A stretch of DNA of 64,000 nucleotides, taken from the NCBI GenBank assembly GCA_964626685.1, contig CAZVJY010000006.1, positions 1-64,000 of the forward strand. Direction: 5' to 3'. A program made the translations under genes and the position numbers. Positions 1 through 8,212 of this stretch are shown here, piece by piece. Within the stretch, counting starts at the first letter, position 1; each line of letters starts with the position of its first letter. The notes beneath the pieces are model-generated. The model searched no databases and had not been told where the DNA came from. It worked only from the letters and a program-made list of their open reading frames with translations. The stretch comes from RGEC01 sp964626685. Lineage in GTDB: Bacteria > Bacteroidota > Bacteroidia > NS11-12g > UBA955.

Positions 1-43
1 TCTGGCTGTTAAAAAAATAACTACTTGAATGTTATTGTTTCCA

Positions 44-577
44 TCAATTTGGTAGATCCCCTTGTTGCTTTATGCAGCGTTCAATCTGGGGTAAATGATG
101 CTCACAGTGCCAGCACATAAAGAGCATCCATTCAGCTGCGGTCAATATACCCAGTTTAGGGTGTTCGAAACCGGCTGCAAGCATCCATATGTTATCGGGA
201 TTTACTTTTTCAAGTACTTTTTCACGGTTGTTTTTCCAGGCAGCAATCGCTTCTTCACGGGTTTTGAAAATGCCTTTGGGTAGGGCTGCTTCCGGAGCCT
301 GTATTTTCAAATTCGAAGTTTTGCTTCTTTCTTCAAGCAATTCAATAACTTCCAGGGGATTTCTCTCGGCGGGCACTGTTTTTTTGACTATGGCAAACAA
401 ACCCGTTTTGTCTGAAATCAACAAATGCTCAATGATTTCGGCTACGCACCATCCTCCTTCTGCCGGCTTGCTAAAGAAAGTGCTGTCATCCATATCAAAA
501 AGAATACCGCAGAGATTTGCGGTATTCTTTTTAAACGTATCTGCGATTGATACAAAGTTCGCAGCAGTATTAAGCAT
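44..577 (-). CDS. DinB-like metal-binding four-helix protein
   Basis: The 177-residue protein fits the DinB/YfiT superfamily, four-helix bundles that bind a divalent metal through three histidines and often act as thiol-dependent transferases or have no known activity. His51 in the EIIEHLL helix and the H157-x3-H161 pair in the WHCEHHLPQIE helix match the usual metal triad. There is no signal peptide, so it is probably cytoplasmic. It is the last gene of a leftward operon and starts 7 nt after the PPIase stop. The substrate cannot be read from the sequence. The fold assignment is good and the function is open. Confidence 0.8.
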   Translation of the reverse strand: MLNTAANFVSIADTFKKNTANLCGILFDMDDSTFFSKPAEGGWCVAEIIEHLLISDKTGLFAIVKKTVPAERNPLEVIELLEERSKTSNLKIQAPEAALPKGIFKTREEAIAAWKNNREKVLEKVNPDNIWMLAAGFEHPKLGILTAAEWMLFMCWHCEHHLPQIERCIKQQGDLPN

Positions 578-584
578 TTTTAAA

Positions 585-1667
585 TTACTTGACTTCCACG
601 AGTTCAGTATCGAAAATCAGGGTGGCGTTTGGTGGAATTACACCACCGGCACCGCCGGGACCATATCCGAGGCGGGAAGGAATAATAAGCTTGTACTTGG
701 CGCCCACGCTCATCAGAGCAATGCCTTCGTCCCAGCCGGGAATAACCTGTCCAACCCCAAGCTGAAAAGCGATGGGCTCGCCGCGTCTGTATGAATTGTC
801 GAATTCCATTCCATCGGCCAGCTTGCCACTGTAGTGAACTTTAACCTGCTTGCCTGCGGTAGCTTTTGCGCCTGTTCCTGGTTTTTCAACCACATACCAA
901 AGACCGCTTTCGGTTTTGAGTGCCGTAGGGTAAAGTTTCAGCACTTCTTCGTCGTTACGGGCAAAATCCTGTTTCTTCAATTTTTCTTCTTTAGCTGCTT
1001 TCAGTGGAGCCTGCAGCTTATCGAACATTTCCTGGGTGGCCTCAAAGGCTTCGGCATCCGCTCCTTTGCGGTAAATTTTCAGCGACACAATTGAGTCACC
1101 CTGTTTGATGGCATCTACTACGTTTTGGCCATCAACCACATTGCCGAATACGCTGTGTTTGCCATCCAGCCAGTCTGTTTTTACATGGGTAATGAAAAAC
1201 TGGCTGCCATTGGTGCCGGGTCCTGCATTGGCCATGGAGAGAATACCGGGACCGGAATGCTTCAAATCGGGTGAAAATTCATCATCGAAGTTGTAACCTG
1301 GTCCGCCTGTGCCGTTCCCTTGGGGATCGCCGCCCTGAATCATGAAATTGGCAATCACACGGTGAAATTTGATGCCATCATAATAAGGAACACCCAGCGG
1401 TTTGGCGGTGTTTTTGATTTTGCCCTCGGCAAGCCCAACAAAGTTGCATACGGTAACGGGTGTTTGCTTGTAATGGAGGTTTAAGAAGATACTGCCTTTG
1501 TTGGTTTGCATTTCTGCATACATTCCATCAGGCTGTGCTTGAATGATTTGTGGTATAGCGTTCATTTTGTCGTTTTTCTTGATGTTTGTTGCTTTTTTGG
1601 ACGTTCCCTGTGCAAGGGTAACACCTATCATAGCCATTGCCAGAGCGGTGGTGATGTATTTATTCAT
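585..1667 (-). CDS. Exported cyclophilin-FKBP fusion peptidyl-prolyl isomerase
   Basis: This 360-residue protein joins two unrelated prolyl isomerase folds. A signal peptide (about residues 1-19, ending LAQ) precedes a cyclophilin domain at about 50-200 with FHRVIANFMIQGGDPQG and GSQFFIT. A charged linker (about 205-245) leads to an FKBP domain at about 255-360 with VHYSGKLADG, VIPGWDEG and the closing VIPPNATLIFDTELVEV. Both domains keep core active-site motifs. It should act as a periplasmic folding helper with two catalytic units. It lies between mmcQ-like and DinB-like genes with gaps of 1 and 7 nt, so the three are very likely cotranscribed. Fusions of this kind occur in Bacteroidota. 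Confidence 0.93.
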   Translation of the reverse strand: MNKYITTALAMAMIGVTLAQGTSKKATNIKKNDKMNAIPQIIQAQPDGMYAEMQTNKGSIFLNLHYKQTPVTVCNFVGLAEGKIKNTAKPLGVPYYDGIKFHRVIANFMIQGGDPQGNGTGGPGYNFDDEFSPDLKHSGPGILSMANAGPGTNGSQFFITHVKTDWLDGKHSVFGNVVDGQNVVDAIKQGDSIVSLKIYRKGADAEAFEATQEMFDKLQAPLKAAKEEKLKKQDFARNDEEVLKLYPTALKTESGLWYVVEKPGTGAKATAGKQVKVHYSGKLADGMEFDNSYRRGEPIAFQLGVGQVIPGWDEGIALMSVGAKYKLIIPSRLGYGPGGAGGVIPPNATLIFDTELVEVK

Positions 1668-1668
1668 G

Positions 1669-2016
1669 TTAAAGTTGGATAGTTGATTGAATTTTTTTAG
1701 GCAATTTCCGTACCACTTCGTGGTATGAATGCAAAATTAGGCTTTCGATGAATTTTTCGTGCAGTCCGTCCAAATAAACCGTATTCCACATCGTTTTATT
1801 CATATGCCAGCCCGGAATTATTTGTGCATACTCATCGCGAAGTGCTACGGCCCATTCCGGATCGCATTTCAGGTTTATGCTGTCAAACTGCAAAATATCT
1901 CCCAGGCAAAATATTTTGCCTGCCACTTTCCATACCAGCACGTTTTCATCGAATGGAAAAGATTCGGTTACCCGGGGCAAGCCCATACAATAATCCCTTA
2001 CTTTGTCCAAATACAT
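1669..2016 (-). CDS. MmcQ/YjbR family protein
   Basis: A small protein of about 115 residues with the MmcQ/YjbR (CyaY-like fold) pattern: an N-terminal helix YLDKVRDYCMGLP, then VTESFPFDENVLVWKVAGKIF, and a C-terminal WNTVYLDG segment. The family is described as double-wing DNA-binding-like, but its role is poorly defined. I chose the ATG at 2016. A longer reading would need a TTG at 2037. It is the first gene of a leftward operon, 1 nt from the PPIase start, and diverges from the MORN-repeat gene, whose -7 element lies about 40 bp away. Confidence 0.8.
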   Translation of the reverse strand: MYLDKVRDYCMGLPRVTESFPFDENVLVWKVAGKIFCLGDILQFDSINLKCDPEWAVALRDEYAQIIPGWHMNKTMWNTVYLDGLHEKFIESLILHSYHEVVRKLPKKIQSTIQL

Positions 2017-2053
2017 GTGGAAAATCGCTTTCGGCAAAGCTAAGGCAAGCCCG

Positions 2054-2061
2054 TAATTTTG
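2054..2061 (+). promoter_or_regulatory. Bacteroidota -7 element for the MORN-repeat gene
   Basis: TAATTTTG matches TAnnTTTG exactly, 12 nt before the ATG at 2074. It covers the only alternative TTG start (2059), which argues for the ATG. Confidence 0.6.
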
Positions 2062-2073
2062 AAAAATAAATTT

Positions 2074-3138
2074 ATGGTAAATAAGTCCGGATTTTGCTTT
2101 CTGATGGCGGTCTTACTGATGGCCTCGAATAGCATGGCACAGACCGATAATGTGCCGAAAAAGCAGTCCAAGATATTTTTCGAAAACCTGGAAATGAGAA
2201 ACGGTGTTGCCCACTCAAAAAACAGGCCGTACACAGGTATCAGCGTTAAACTGTGGGATAATAAAGTGGTCAATGAAGAAATACACTGGACCGATGGGTT
2301 GAAAAATGGTTTGTATAAGGAGTTTACAGAAAGCAATGTGCTGGTAGCATCAGAAACATGGGTTTCGGGGGTAAAGCACGGACCATACAGCTATTATTAT
2401 CCAAACGGGGCCATTAAAAACAGCGGAACTTTCAGCAATGGTAAACTTGACGGAGAAATTATCGGGTATTATCCCAACGGAAACAAACAATATGCTGCTT
2501 TTTATACCAACGGCATCAGAAACGGCAGCAACCAAACCTGGTTTACCAATGGCAATAAAGAACAGTCAGCCACATTTGTAAATGACATTCCCCATGGTGA
2601 CGTATTTGCCTGGTATCCCGAGGGTTTGCCCCGATATCAGATTTCATACAGCATGGGTGTAAAAAACGGACCGTACTACAAATACCACAAAAGCGGTTGC
2701 CCGGCCGAGGAGAGCTATTATAAAAACGGCAAGCGTGACAGTATTTACAGGATTTATGACGAAATAGGCTGCAAGCTGCTGGCTGAAGAGTTTTACAAAG
2801 AGGATGAAAAAAACGGTAATTTCATTAAGTACGGATTTAAAGGTGATACACTGAGTCTTGAAACATGGGAAAACGGTAAAAGAGAGGGAAGGTATGCAGA
2901 ATGGCGTGATCGGGAGCTTGAAACCACCGGATATTTTGAGGATGGTGAAAGACAGGGGTACTGGAAACACGGTTTTTCTTCGCACTATCAAATGCGGGAA
3001 GGACACTATAGTAAAGGCGTAACGGTGGGGGAATGGAAGTTTTATGATGATAAGGGAAACATACTTGCCATACAGTGGTATAATGAGGAGGGCGAGGAAG
3101 TAAAGAGCAAGTTTTTTAAAAGACGCAAAAAGAAATAA
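2074..3138 (+). CDS. Secreted MORN-repeat protein (YwqK-like)
   Basis: The protein (about 354 residues from the ATG at 2074) has a signal peptide ending near SNSMAQ, then some twelve MORN_2-type repeats of about 22-24 residues, each with a YYPNG, WFTNG, YHKSG or similar core. Such proteins are often labelled 'YwqK antitoxin', but no toxin gene lies nearby and the signal peptide places this one outside the cytoplasm. Repeats of this type form extended beta ribbons. The ligand is unknown. The uridine kinase gene starts 1 nt after its stop, so the pair is probably cotranscribed. Confidence 0.85.
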   Translation: MVNKSGFCFLMAVLLMASNSMAQTDNVPKKQSKIFFENLEMRNGVAHSKNRPYTGISVKLWDNKVVNEEIHWTDGLKNGLYKEFTESNVLVASETWVSGVKHGPYSYYYPNGAIKNSGTFSNGKLDGEIIGYYPNGNKQYAAFYTNGIRNGSNQTWFTNGNKEQSATFVNDIPHGDVFAWYPEGLPRYQISYSMGVKNGPYYKYHKSGCPAEESYYKNGKRDSIYRIYDEIGCKLLAEEFYKEDEKNGNFIKYGFKGDTLSLETWENGKREGRYAEWRDRELETTGYFEDGERQGYWKHGFSSHYQMREGHYSKGVTVGEWKFYDDKGNILAIQWYNEEGEEVKSKFFKRRKKK

Positions 3139-3139
3139 A

Positions 3140-3796
3140 TTGAAATCAGGTTCAGAAAAGTGGGTGATTGGGATTACCGGCCTCAGCGGCTCGGGTAAAA
3201 CATACTTTATCGAGCGAATCAAGGAAAAGTTGCAGGAAAAAGTAGCCATAATCAGTTTTGATGATTACTATAAGCCCTTGCAAGAACAACAGACCGACGA
3301 AAACGGCATTACCAATTTTGATTTGCCCGGAGCTCTTTATTACCAGCAGTTTCATGAAGACTTGCTGAAACTGATGGAAGACAAGCCGGTATTGTTAAAA
3401 AAGTACAACTTTGAAAACTACGATGCTCCTGAGAGAGTGGATGTTATTGAGTCGGCACCGGTTATCATTGCAGAAGGACTCTTTGTGTTTGATTTTCCGG
3501 AAATCGACAGTTTGCTTTCCTGCAGGATTTTTATAGAAACGGACATGCAGCTAAGCCTGGAACGCAGACTGGACAGGGATATGCGAGAGCGGGGTATACC
3601 GCGTGAGCGAAGCCTGTATCAGTGGCATAATCATGTTATGCCTGCCTGGGATAAGCATATTTTACCCCACAAGGAACGTTGTGATTTGCATATACTGAAT
3701 GATGGTCCTGCGGACAAAAACACAGAGCGTATATTGCAGCATATTGTTCAAAACGCACACCCAGTGGTTTTGCAGGAAATCAGCCACAAGTTATAA
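3140..3796 (+). CDS. udk: Uridine kinase
   Basis: A 218-residue P-loop kinase of the uridine kinase/phosphoribulokinase family, which phosphorylates uridine and cytidine in pyrimidine salvage. The Walker A motif GLSGSGKT is at about residues 14-21, the acceptor-site DDYYKPL at about 41-47, the NFDLPGAL segment at about 60, and RRLDRDMRERG closes the nucleotide lid. The only reasonable start is TTG at 3140, because no in-frame ATG lies before the P-loop and this TTG follows the previous stop by 1 nt, which suggests translational coupling. Length is normal for the family. Confidence 0.92.
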   Translation: MKSGSEKWVIGITGLSGSGKTYFIERIKEKLQEKVAIISFDDYYKPLQEQQTDENGITNFDLPGALYYQQFHEDLLKLMEDKPVLLKKYNFENYDAPERVDVIESAPVIIAEGLFVFDFPEIDSLLSCRIFIETDMQLSLERRLDRDMRERGIPRERSLYQWHNHVMPAWDKHILPHKERCDLHILNDGPADKNTERILQHIVQNAHPVVLQEISHKL

Positions 3797-3802
3797 GTAA
3801 AA

Positions 3803-4306
3803 CTACAAGGTAATTATGGAGGAGCTGCGGCTGGCCGCGTCCACAACTCCTATAGACGGCAAGCCAAAAACACCGGCAACCTCCCCCGGGTTCAATAACA
3901 GCGCATTACCAAATTTTTGCTTTTCGGCCTGGTGGCTGTGACCATAGAATACACAGTCATACCAGCCGGTTTTAATCATGGTTTTGGCATAAAAAGGGTA
4001 GTGGCTTACCCCGATTTTCAGTCCGTCTAGCTGCAGCTGAGAGTCCATATCGCCAATATATTCGCCATAAAACCGGATATTGCTGAATCCGGCGCACATT
4101 TTTTGAATGTGGAACCGATCACCATCATTATTGCCAAAAATGGCATGCACGGGTAAGCCTGATTCAGCCAGCATTTTGGCTGCAAAAGGCGAACAAAAAT
4201 CTCCGCAAAAAACCAGTGCCTCCGCTTTTTCATCCGAAAAACGCTTAATCGCTTTCTCCAGCATGGGCAGATTGTCATGAATATCGCTTAATACACCAAA
4301 AATCAT
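3803..4306 (-). CDS. YfcE/MJ0936-type metallophosphoesterase
   Basis: About 167 residues from the ATG at 4306 (a TTG at 4342 would add 12 residues). All calcineurin-like metal motifs of the YfcE family are visible in order: SDIHDN, CGDF, GNNDGD, SHYPF and the terminal GHSH. These proteins hydrolyse phosphodiesters with a dinuclear metal centre; the physiological substrate is not known. No signal peptide. It converges on the uridine kinase gene, leaving 6 nt between stops, and diverges from the ferredoxin gene across 60 bp that must hold both promoters. Confidence 0.9.
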   Translation of the reverse strand: MIFGVLSDIHDNLPMLEKAIKRFSDEKAEALVFCGDFCSPFAAKMLAESGLPVHAIFGNNDGDRFHIQKMCAGFSNIRFYGEYIGDMDSQLQLDGLKIGVSHYPFYAKTMIKTGWYDCVFYGHSHQAEKQKFGNALLLNPGEVAGVFGLPSIGVVDAASRSSSIITL

Positions 4307-4348
4307 CCGAATTGTTTTGAATGGGTGCTCGAAAATACGCAACTGTTG

Positions 4349-4356
4349 TAATTTTG
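4349..4356 (+). promoter_or_regulatory. Bacteroidota -7 element for the ferredoxin gene
   Basis: TAATTTTG matches TAnnTTTG exactly and ends 10 nt before the ATG at 4367, giving a very short leader. A one-mismatch element on the opposite strand (4330-4337, TATTTTCG) may serve the divergent phosphoesterase. Confidence 0.6.
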
Positions 4357-4366
4357 CAGCACAGTT

Positions 4367-4714
4367 ATGGCAATTATTATTACCGACGAATGCATCAATT
4401 GCGGAGCTTGTGAGCCCGAATGTCCCAATAACGCCATTTACGAAGCGGGTTTAGAGTGGGCAATTGCCGAAGGAACCGGAGTGCTGGGTTCATTTACCAT
4501 GGCAGACGGAAGCACAGTAGATGCCCACGATAAATTTGCACCCATCAGCAGCGAGGTGTATTTTATTGTGCCGGACAAATGTACCGAATGTACCGGTTTT
4601 CATGAAGAACCTCAGTGTGCTGCTGTTTGTCCCGTAGATTGCTGTGTGCCTGATCCTGACCATGTGGAAAGCAAAGAGGTATTGCTCGATAGAAAAGAGC
4701 GTCTGCATTTGTAA
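4367..4714 (+). CDS. 2[4Fe-4S] ferredoxin
   Basis: A 115-residue electron carrier with two tetranuclear cluster motifs. The first is C9-x2-C12-x2-C15-x3-C19-P. The second is C72-x2-C75-x8-C84-x3-C88-P, the Allochromatium-type spacing with an 8-residue loop. Residues of about 27-68 form an insert between the two halves that is longer than in clostridial ferredoxins. No redox partner is adjacent, so the pathway served cannot be named. The gene appears monocistronic, with its own -7 element and a 56-nt gap to the next gene. Confidence 0.92.
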   Translation: MAIIITDECINCGACEPECPNNAIYEAGLEWAIAEGTGVLGSFTMADGSTVDAHDKFAPISSEVYFIVPDKCTECTGFHEEPQCAAVCPVDCCVPDPDHVESKEVLLDRKERLHL

Positions 4715-4770
4715 AGGAAATATTATTTTTTTTCATAGCAATTGTAAAGGTTCTGTATCAAATTTGAACC

Positions 4771-5502
4771 ATGCAATTGATCTGTACACAATCATGGGTT
4801 CCTCTCCGGGCTGAACCTGCTTCAGCATCAGAAATGGTGAGCAGTTTGTTGTTTGGAGAGTCATGTACATTGCTTGCCAGAGAAGCAGACTGGCTTCGCG
4901 TTTCGTGCTCACATGATGCTTATGAAGGCTGGATTCCGGAAAACTACCTCACTAATCAATCAGCAGATTTAGCTGATTGGTCCAGGAAAGTGCACGTGCA
5001 CGGAGCTGTAATGCAAAATTCCGGTGCACGTATCGATTTATCTCCGGGTGCTATAATTCCATCATCTATGGAATGTGTAATAGACAAAGTGTTATTTCGT
5101 TATTCCGATGCACGAGTTTTCGAGCCTGAAAACATCGATGCAGCTGGATTGTCTATGCTGTTTCTGCATTCTCCGTATCTATGGGGAGGGCGAAGTGTAT
5201 GGGGAATTGACTGTAGTGGTCTTGTTCAGGTTGTTTACGGTATGTTGGGCAGGCAGCTGCCCCGCGATGCTTCACAGCAGGTACTTCAAGGAAATACCAT
5301 TTCATTTACTGAAAAGCAAACTGGAGACATTGCTTTTTTTGAAAAAAATGGTAAGGTGACGCATGTGGGTATTGTGCTTTCTGATGACAGAATCATCCAT
5401 GCCAGCGGCAAAGTAAGAATTGATAAATTCACCAAGGAAGGAATCAAGCACAGTGATACTGATGAAATTACACATCATCTCTATTGCATTAAACGGGTCT
5501 GA
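4771..5502 (+). CDS. SH3-NlpC/P60 cysteine peptidase (C40 family)
   Basis: 243 residues. An SH3-like N-terminal part (about 1-60, with the bacterial-SH3 signature EGWIPENYL) is followed by an NlpC/P60 domain (about 125-243). Catalytic Cys148 is in DCSGLVQ, His198 in THVGIV and the third polar residue His210 in IIHASGK. The domain order resembles gamma-D-glutamyl-L-diamino acid endopeptidases (YkfC/DPP6-like), which cut muropeptides during wall recycling. No signal peptide is seen, which fits a cytosolic recycling role. The following small gene begins 21 nt downstream. Confidence 0.9.
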   Translation: MQLICTQSWVPLRAEPASASEMVSSLLFGESCTLLAREADWLRVSCSHDAYEGWIPENYLTNQSADLADWSRKVHVHGAVMQNSGARIDLSPGAIIPSSMECVIDKVLFRYSDARVFEPENIDAAGLSMLFLHSPYLWGGRSVWGIDCSGLVQVVYGMLGRQLPRDASQQVLQGNTISFTEKQTGDIAFFEKNGKVTHVGIVLSDDRIIHASGKVRIDKFTKEGIKHSDTDEITHHLYCIKRV

Positions 5503-5523
5503 ATCTCGAAATTTGCTACCTGT

Positions 5524-5988
5524 ATGCAAAAATTACAGGAACATCTGAACGAAATCCGAAAAGAATTTCATCTGCGTCACAGCCACGAGTTTGGTTTTAC
5601 TGAAAGCCAGAGTGAAGCCCATTTTGATATAACAACTCAGGCTGCCATGGCATATATTCAGGGCCTTGCCATGAGCGGGAAAATGCAGGAAATGCAGGAG
5701 ATGGTCAAAGGAGGGGAGGACACATTGAAAAACAGCCGTTATTATGATGAACTGATTCAAAAGTGTGCCGACAGTTATTATGCACTGGACGGATGGGATG
5801 CAGACCGTAAAAAGCAACTGGCGACAACAGCACTGGTGTGCGCCTTGCAGGGCCTGCGTGAGCGTTTCATTGAAGGAGGTTACAGCAACGATACATCGGG
5901 TGTACTGAAGTTTCTGGGTCTGGATAGTGGCATGCTTGGCCTCATGGGTAAAATGGGCGGCATGTTTAACATGTTCCGAAAGAAATAG
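5524..5988 (+). CDS. Conserved hypothetical protein
   Basis: 154 residues, no signal peptide, mostly helical by eye. I do not recognise a named family. The C-terminus is glycine- and methionine-rich (LGLMGKMGGMFNMFRKK). Its frame stays open over the full gap between the NlpC/P60 gene and pyk, it begins with ATG, and it ends 2 nt before the pyk stop on the opposite strand, all of which favour a real gene. It may be cotranscribed with the peptidase upstream (21-nt gap). Confidence 0.7.
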   Translation: MQKLQEHLNEIRKEFHLRHSHEFGFTESQSEAHFDITTQAAMAYIQGLAMSGKMQEMQEMVKGGEDTLKNSRYYDELIQKCADSYYALDGWDADRKKQLATTALVCALQGLRERFIEGGYSNDTSGVLKFLGLDSGMLGLMGKMGGMFNMFRKK

Positions 5989-5990
5989 CC

Positions 5991-7421
5991 TTAATCCACA
6001 AACGTAACCTTGATGGTGTTGGTGCGTTGTTTTTTGTGAATAGGCATGCTGGCGCAGTTAATTACGCAATCCCCGGGTTTCACAATACCTTCCTTTTTCA
6101 GTACATCGGTTACATCCTGAAAGGTTTGATCTGTGCTTACGTACTCATCATAAAAGAAACCGCGAACCCCCCATACCAGACTAAGTCTGGTAAGCAGGCT
6201 TGGATTATCTGTAAAGATAAAAACATTGGCTTGCGGCCGATAGCTTGCAACCCTGAAGCCGGTGTAACCGGAACGTGTCATTGCCACAATGGCTTCAGCC
6301 TCCAGATGGTCACTCATTCGCACTGCGGTAAAACAAACCTCATCGCTGGCAAATGACGGTGATGAATTGTTTGGTTTCTTGCCTTTGAAGTAAACCCTTT
6401 TATCTTTTTCCACATCTGTTATAATGCTGCTCATAACCTCTACCACCCTTACAGGATACTTGCCTACGCCGGTTTCTGCGCTAAGCATCACCGCATCAGC
6501 TCCATCCAGCACAGCATTGGCAACATCGTTGATTTCTGCCCGGGTGGGCATGCTGTCGTGGATCATGCTTTCCATCATTTGGGTAGCTATGATTACTGGT
6601 TTGGCTGCCTGTATGCATTTTTCAACGATGTCCTTTTGGATGAGCGGAACGCGCTGCAGTGGCAGTTCCACGCCCAGATCACCCCGTGCAACCATGATGG
6701 CATCAGACACCTTTACGATTTCCCTGATGTTTTCAACCGCCTCAGGCTTCTCAATCTTGGCAATTACACGGGTGTCTTTTTCGTGCATTCCGATAATCTG
6801 CTTCAGCTCCAGAATATCCTCCGGTTTGCGAACAAAAGACAATGCTATCCAATCTACATTTTGATTGAGTCCGAATTCAAGATCTGCAAGATCTTTCTCC
6901 GTCAGGCAGGGCACAGTCAATTGTGTTTCCGGAAGGTTAAATCCTTTATTTGATGTGAGAATACCTCCCACAACAACAGCTGCCCTGAGCCTTTTGTCAT
7001 CAATAATTTCAGTAACTTTCAGTTCTACCTTTCCATCATTCAGTAATATTCGTTCTCCGGGTTTGGCGTCAAGGGCAAGTCTTGTATAGCTTACGTAGAG
7101 TATATCGTTTGTACAGATGCATTCTTCGGTAGTAACCGTAATTATCTGTCCTTCGGTAAGCATTATTTCACCATCTACCTTGCCAATTCTCAATTTGGGA
7201 CCCTGAAGATCCATAAGAATGGATACATGCGTGCCCAGTTCACTGTTTATCTTGCGGATGCGCTCAATCACCTTCAGATGGGCATCATGCGACCCGTGGG
7301 AGAAATTCAGTCTGCAAACATCTACACCGGCCTCGATAATTCTTTTCAGCACATCCTCTTCCTGGGTAGCAGGACCGATGGTGGCTACAATTTTTGTTTT
7401 GTTAAACAATCCTCTGTTCAT
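5991..7421 (-). CDS. pyk: Pyruvate kinase
   Basis: 476 residues, full length. It catalyses phosphoenolpyruvate + ADP to pyruvate + ATP, the last step of glycolysis. Diagnostic stretches are MDLQGPKLRIG, the catalytic-lysine segment IAKIEKPEAVENI, MVARGDLGVELP and ATQMMESMIHDSMPTRAE, followed by a C-terminal regulatory domain of about 110 residues. The gene starts 1 nt after the IPExxxVDY gene, so the two form a leftward operon. This pairing, divergent from acpP-fabF-rnc, is a common Bacteroidota arrangement. Confidence 0.98.
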   Translation of the reverse strand: MNRGLFNKTKIVATIGPATQEEDVLKRIIEAGVDVCRLNFSHGSHDAHLKVIERIRKINSELGTHVSILMDLQGPKLRIGKVDGEIMLTEGQIITVTTEECICTNDILYVSYTRLALDAKPGERILLNDGKVELKVTEIIDDKRLRAAVVVGGILTSNKGFNLPETQLTVPCLTEKDLADLEFGLNQNVDWIALSFVRKPEDILELKQIIGMHEKDTRVIAKIEKPEAVENIREIVKVSDAIMVARGDLGVELPLQRVPLIQKDIVEKCIQAAKPVIIATQMMESMIHDSMPTRAEINDVANAVLDGADAVMLSAETGVGKYPVRVVEVMSSIITDVEKDKRVYFKGKKPNNSSPSFASDEVCFTAVRMSDHLEAEAIVAMTRSGYTGFRVASYRPQANVFIFTDNPSLLTRLSLVWGVRGFFYDEYVSTDQTFQDVTDVLKKEGIVKPGDCVINCASMPIHKKQRTNTIKVTFVD

Positions 7422-7422
7422 T

Positions 7423-7887
7423 TTATTCCTTTTCCTGATCCTGGTCTTTGGCTTGTTTTTCGCTCAGCCAGCTTATCCATGTCAATTTTTTTTTCACTTT
7501 ATCGGCTACCTCGTAGCTGAGAGAAACCCCCGGAATGGTTTTTATTTTTTCCAACCACTCATCATTGGCACCATCGTCTTCACCACCCCTGCCAATCAAT
7601 ACCATGTCGGGCAAAGGTTTCACTTGCATTAGTGCATCGAGTGTGCCCTGGTTTTCCAGAATCCACCATTCAGTGCCGAATTCTTCAACGCGAAAATAAT
7701 ACTGTGCGTGTTCAGAAGTGCTTTTTTTAGTCTTGAATGAAAAAGAAAAAGGCAAAATGGAAAACTTTGTCCCCAGAAATCTGTCAATCTGCCAAGCTAG
7801 CAAAGCAGGCGGTAATGCAGTGTGAATGGCTATTGCCCGGAATGCAATGTCATCAAAATCAAAACGCAGATATTCCTTTTTGGGCAT
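7423..7887 (-). CDS. IPExxxVDY family protein
   Basis: 154 residues of a Bacteroidota-specific family of unknown function named after a C-terminal motif. Here the motif region reads IPGVSLSYEV (about residues 126-135), so it is degenerate: Gly for Glu and Ser for Asp. Support comes from length and from location directly upstream of pyk and divergent to acpP. The last residues are highly charged (KQAKDQDQEKE). A consensus -7 element lies 10 nt before the ATG. Confidence 0.8.
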   Translation of the reverse strand: MPKKEYLRFDFDDIAFRAIAIHTALPPALLAWQIDRFLGTKFSILPFSFSFKTKKSTSEHAQYYFRVEEFGTEWWILENQGTLDALMQVKPLPDMVLIGRGGEDDGANDEWLEKIKTIPGVSLSYEVADKVKKKLTWISWLSEKQAKDQDQEKE

Positions 7888-7897
7888 AAAGCTTTTG

Positions 7898-7905
7898 CAA
7901 AATTA
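7898..7905 (-). promoter_or_regulatory. Bacteroidota -7 element for IPExxxVDY-pyk
   Basis: TAATTTTG on the minus strand ends 10 nt before the ATG at 7887. It lies in the 83-bp divergent region shared with acpP, where a near match (TATTTTG, 7939-7945, with a TTG 17 bp upstream) points rightward. Confidence 0.55.
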
Positions 7906-7970
7906 ACGACCTGATATCTTGTATGTGAAAAATTGTTTTATTTTGCACCGCAAATCCAAACAAAAAGAAC

Positions 7971-8207
7971 ATGTCAGAAATCGCAACCAAAGTTAAAGCT
8001 ATCATCGTTGATAAGCTTGGCGTAGAAGAATCAGAAGTAACCAATGAAGCCAGTTTCACCAATGACCTCGGTGCAGACTCGCTCGACACCGTTGAACTGA
8101 TTATGGAGTTCGAAAAAGAATTCGATATCAGTATCCCTGATGATCAGGCTGAAAAAATTCAGACTGTAGGTGAAGCTATTCGTTACATCGAAGAAAACAA
8201 AAAGTAA
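7971..8207 (+). CDS. acpP: Acyl carrier protein
   Basis: 78 residues, acidic, with the phosphopantetheine attachment site at Ser37 in GADSLDTVELIMEFE. It carries growing acyl chains during type II fatty acid synthesis in the cytoplasm. First gene of acpP-fabF-rnc; fabF begins 5 nt after its stop. Confidence 0.98.
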   Translation: MSEIATKVKAIIVDKLGVEESEVTNEASFTNDLGADSLDTVELIMEFEKEFDISIPDDQAEKIQTVGEAIRYIEENKK

Positions 8208-8212
8208 AATTC

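Noticed and set aside
189..794. Plus-strand frame of 201 codons across the DinB-like and PPIase genes
   Set aside because: It spans two well-supported minus-strand genes and gives no recognisable protein.
2074..3138. YwqK-type antitoxin
   Set aside because: The label comes from MORN_2 repeat similarity. The protein has a signal peptide and no toxin gene is nearby.
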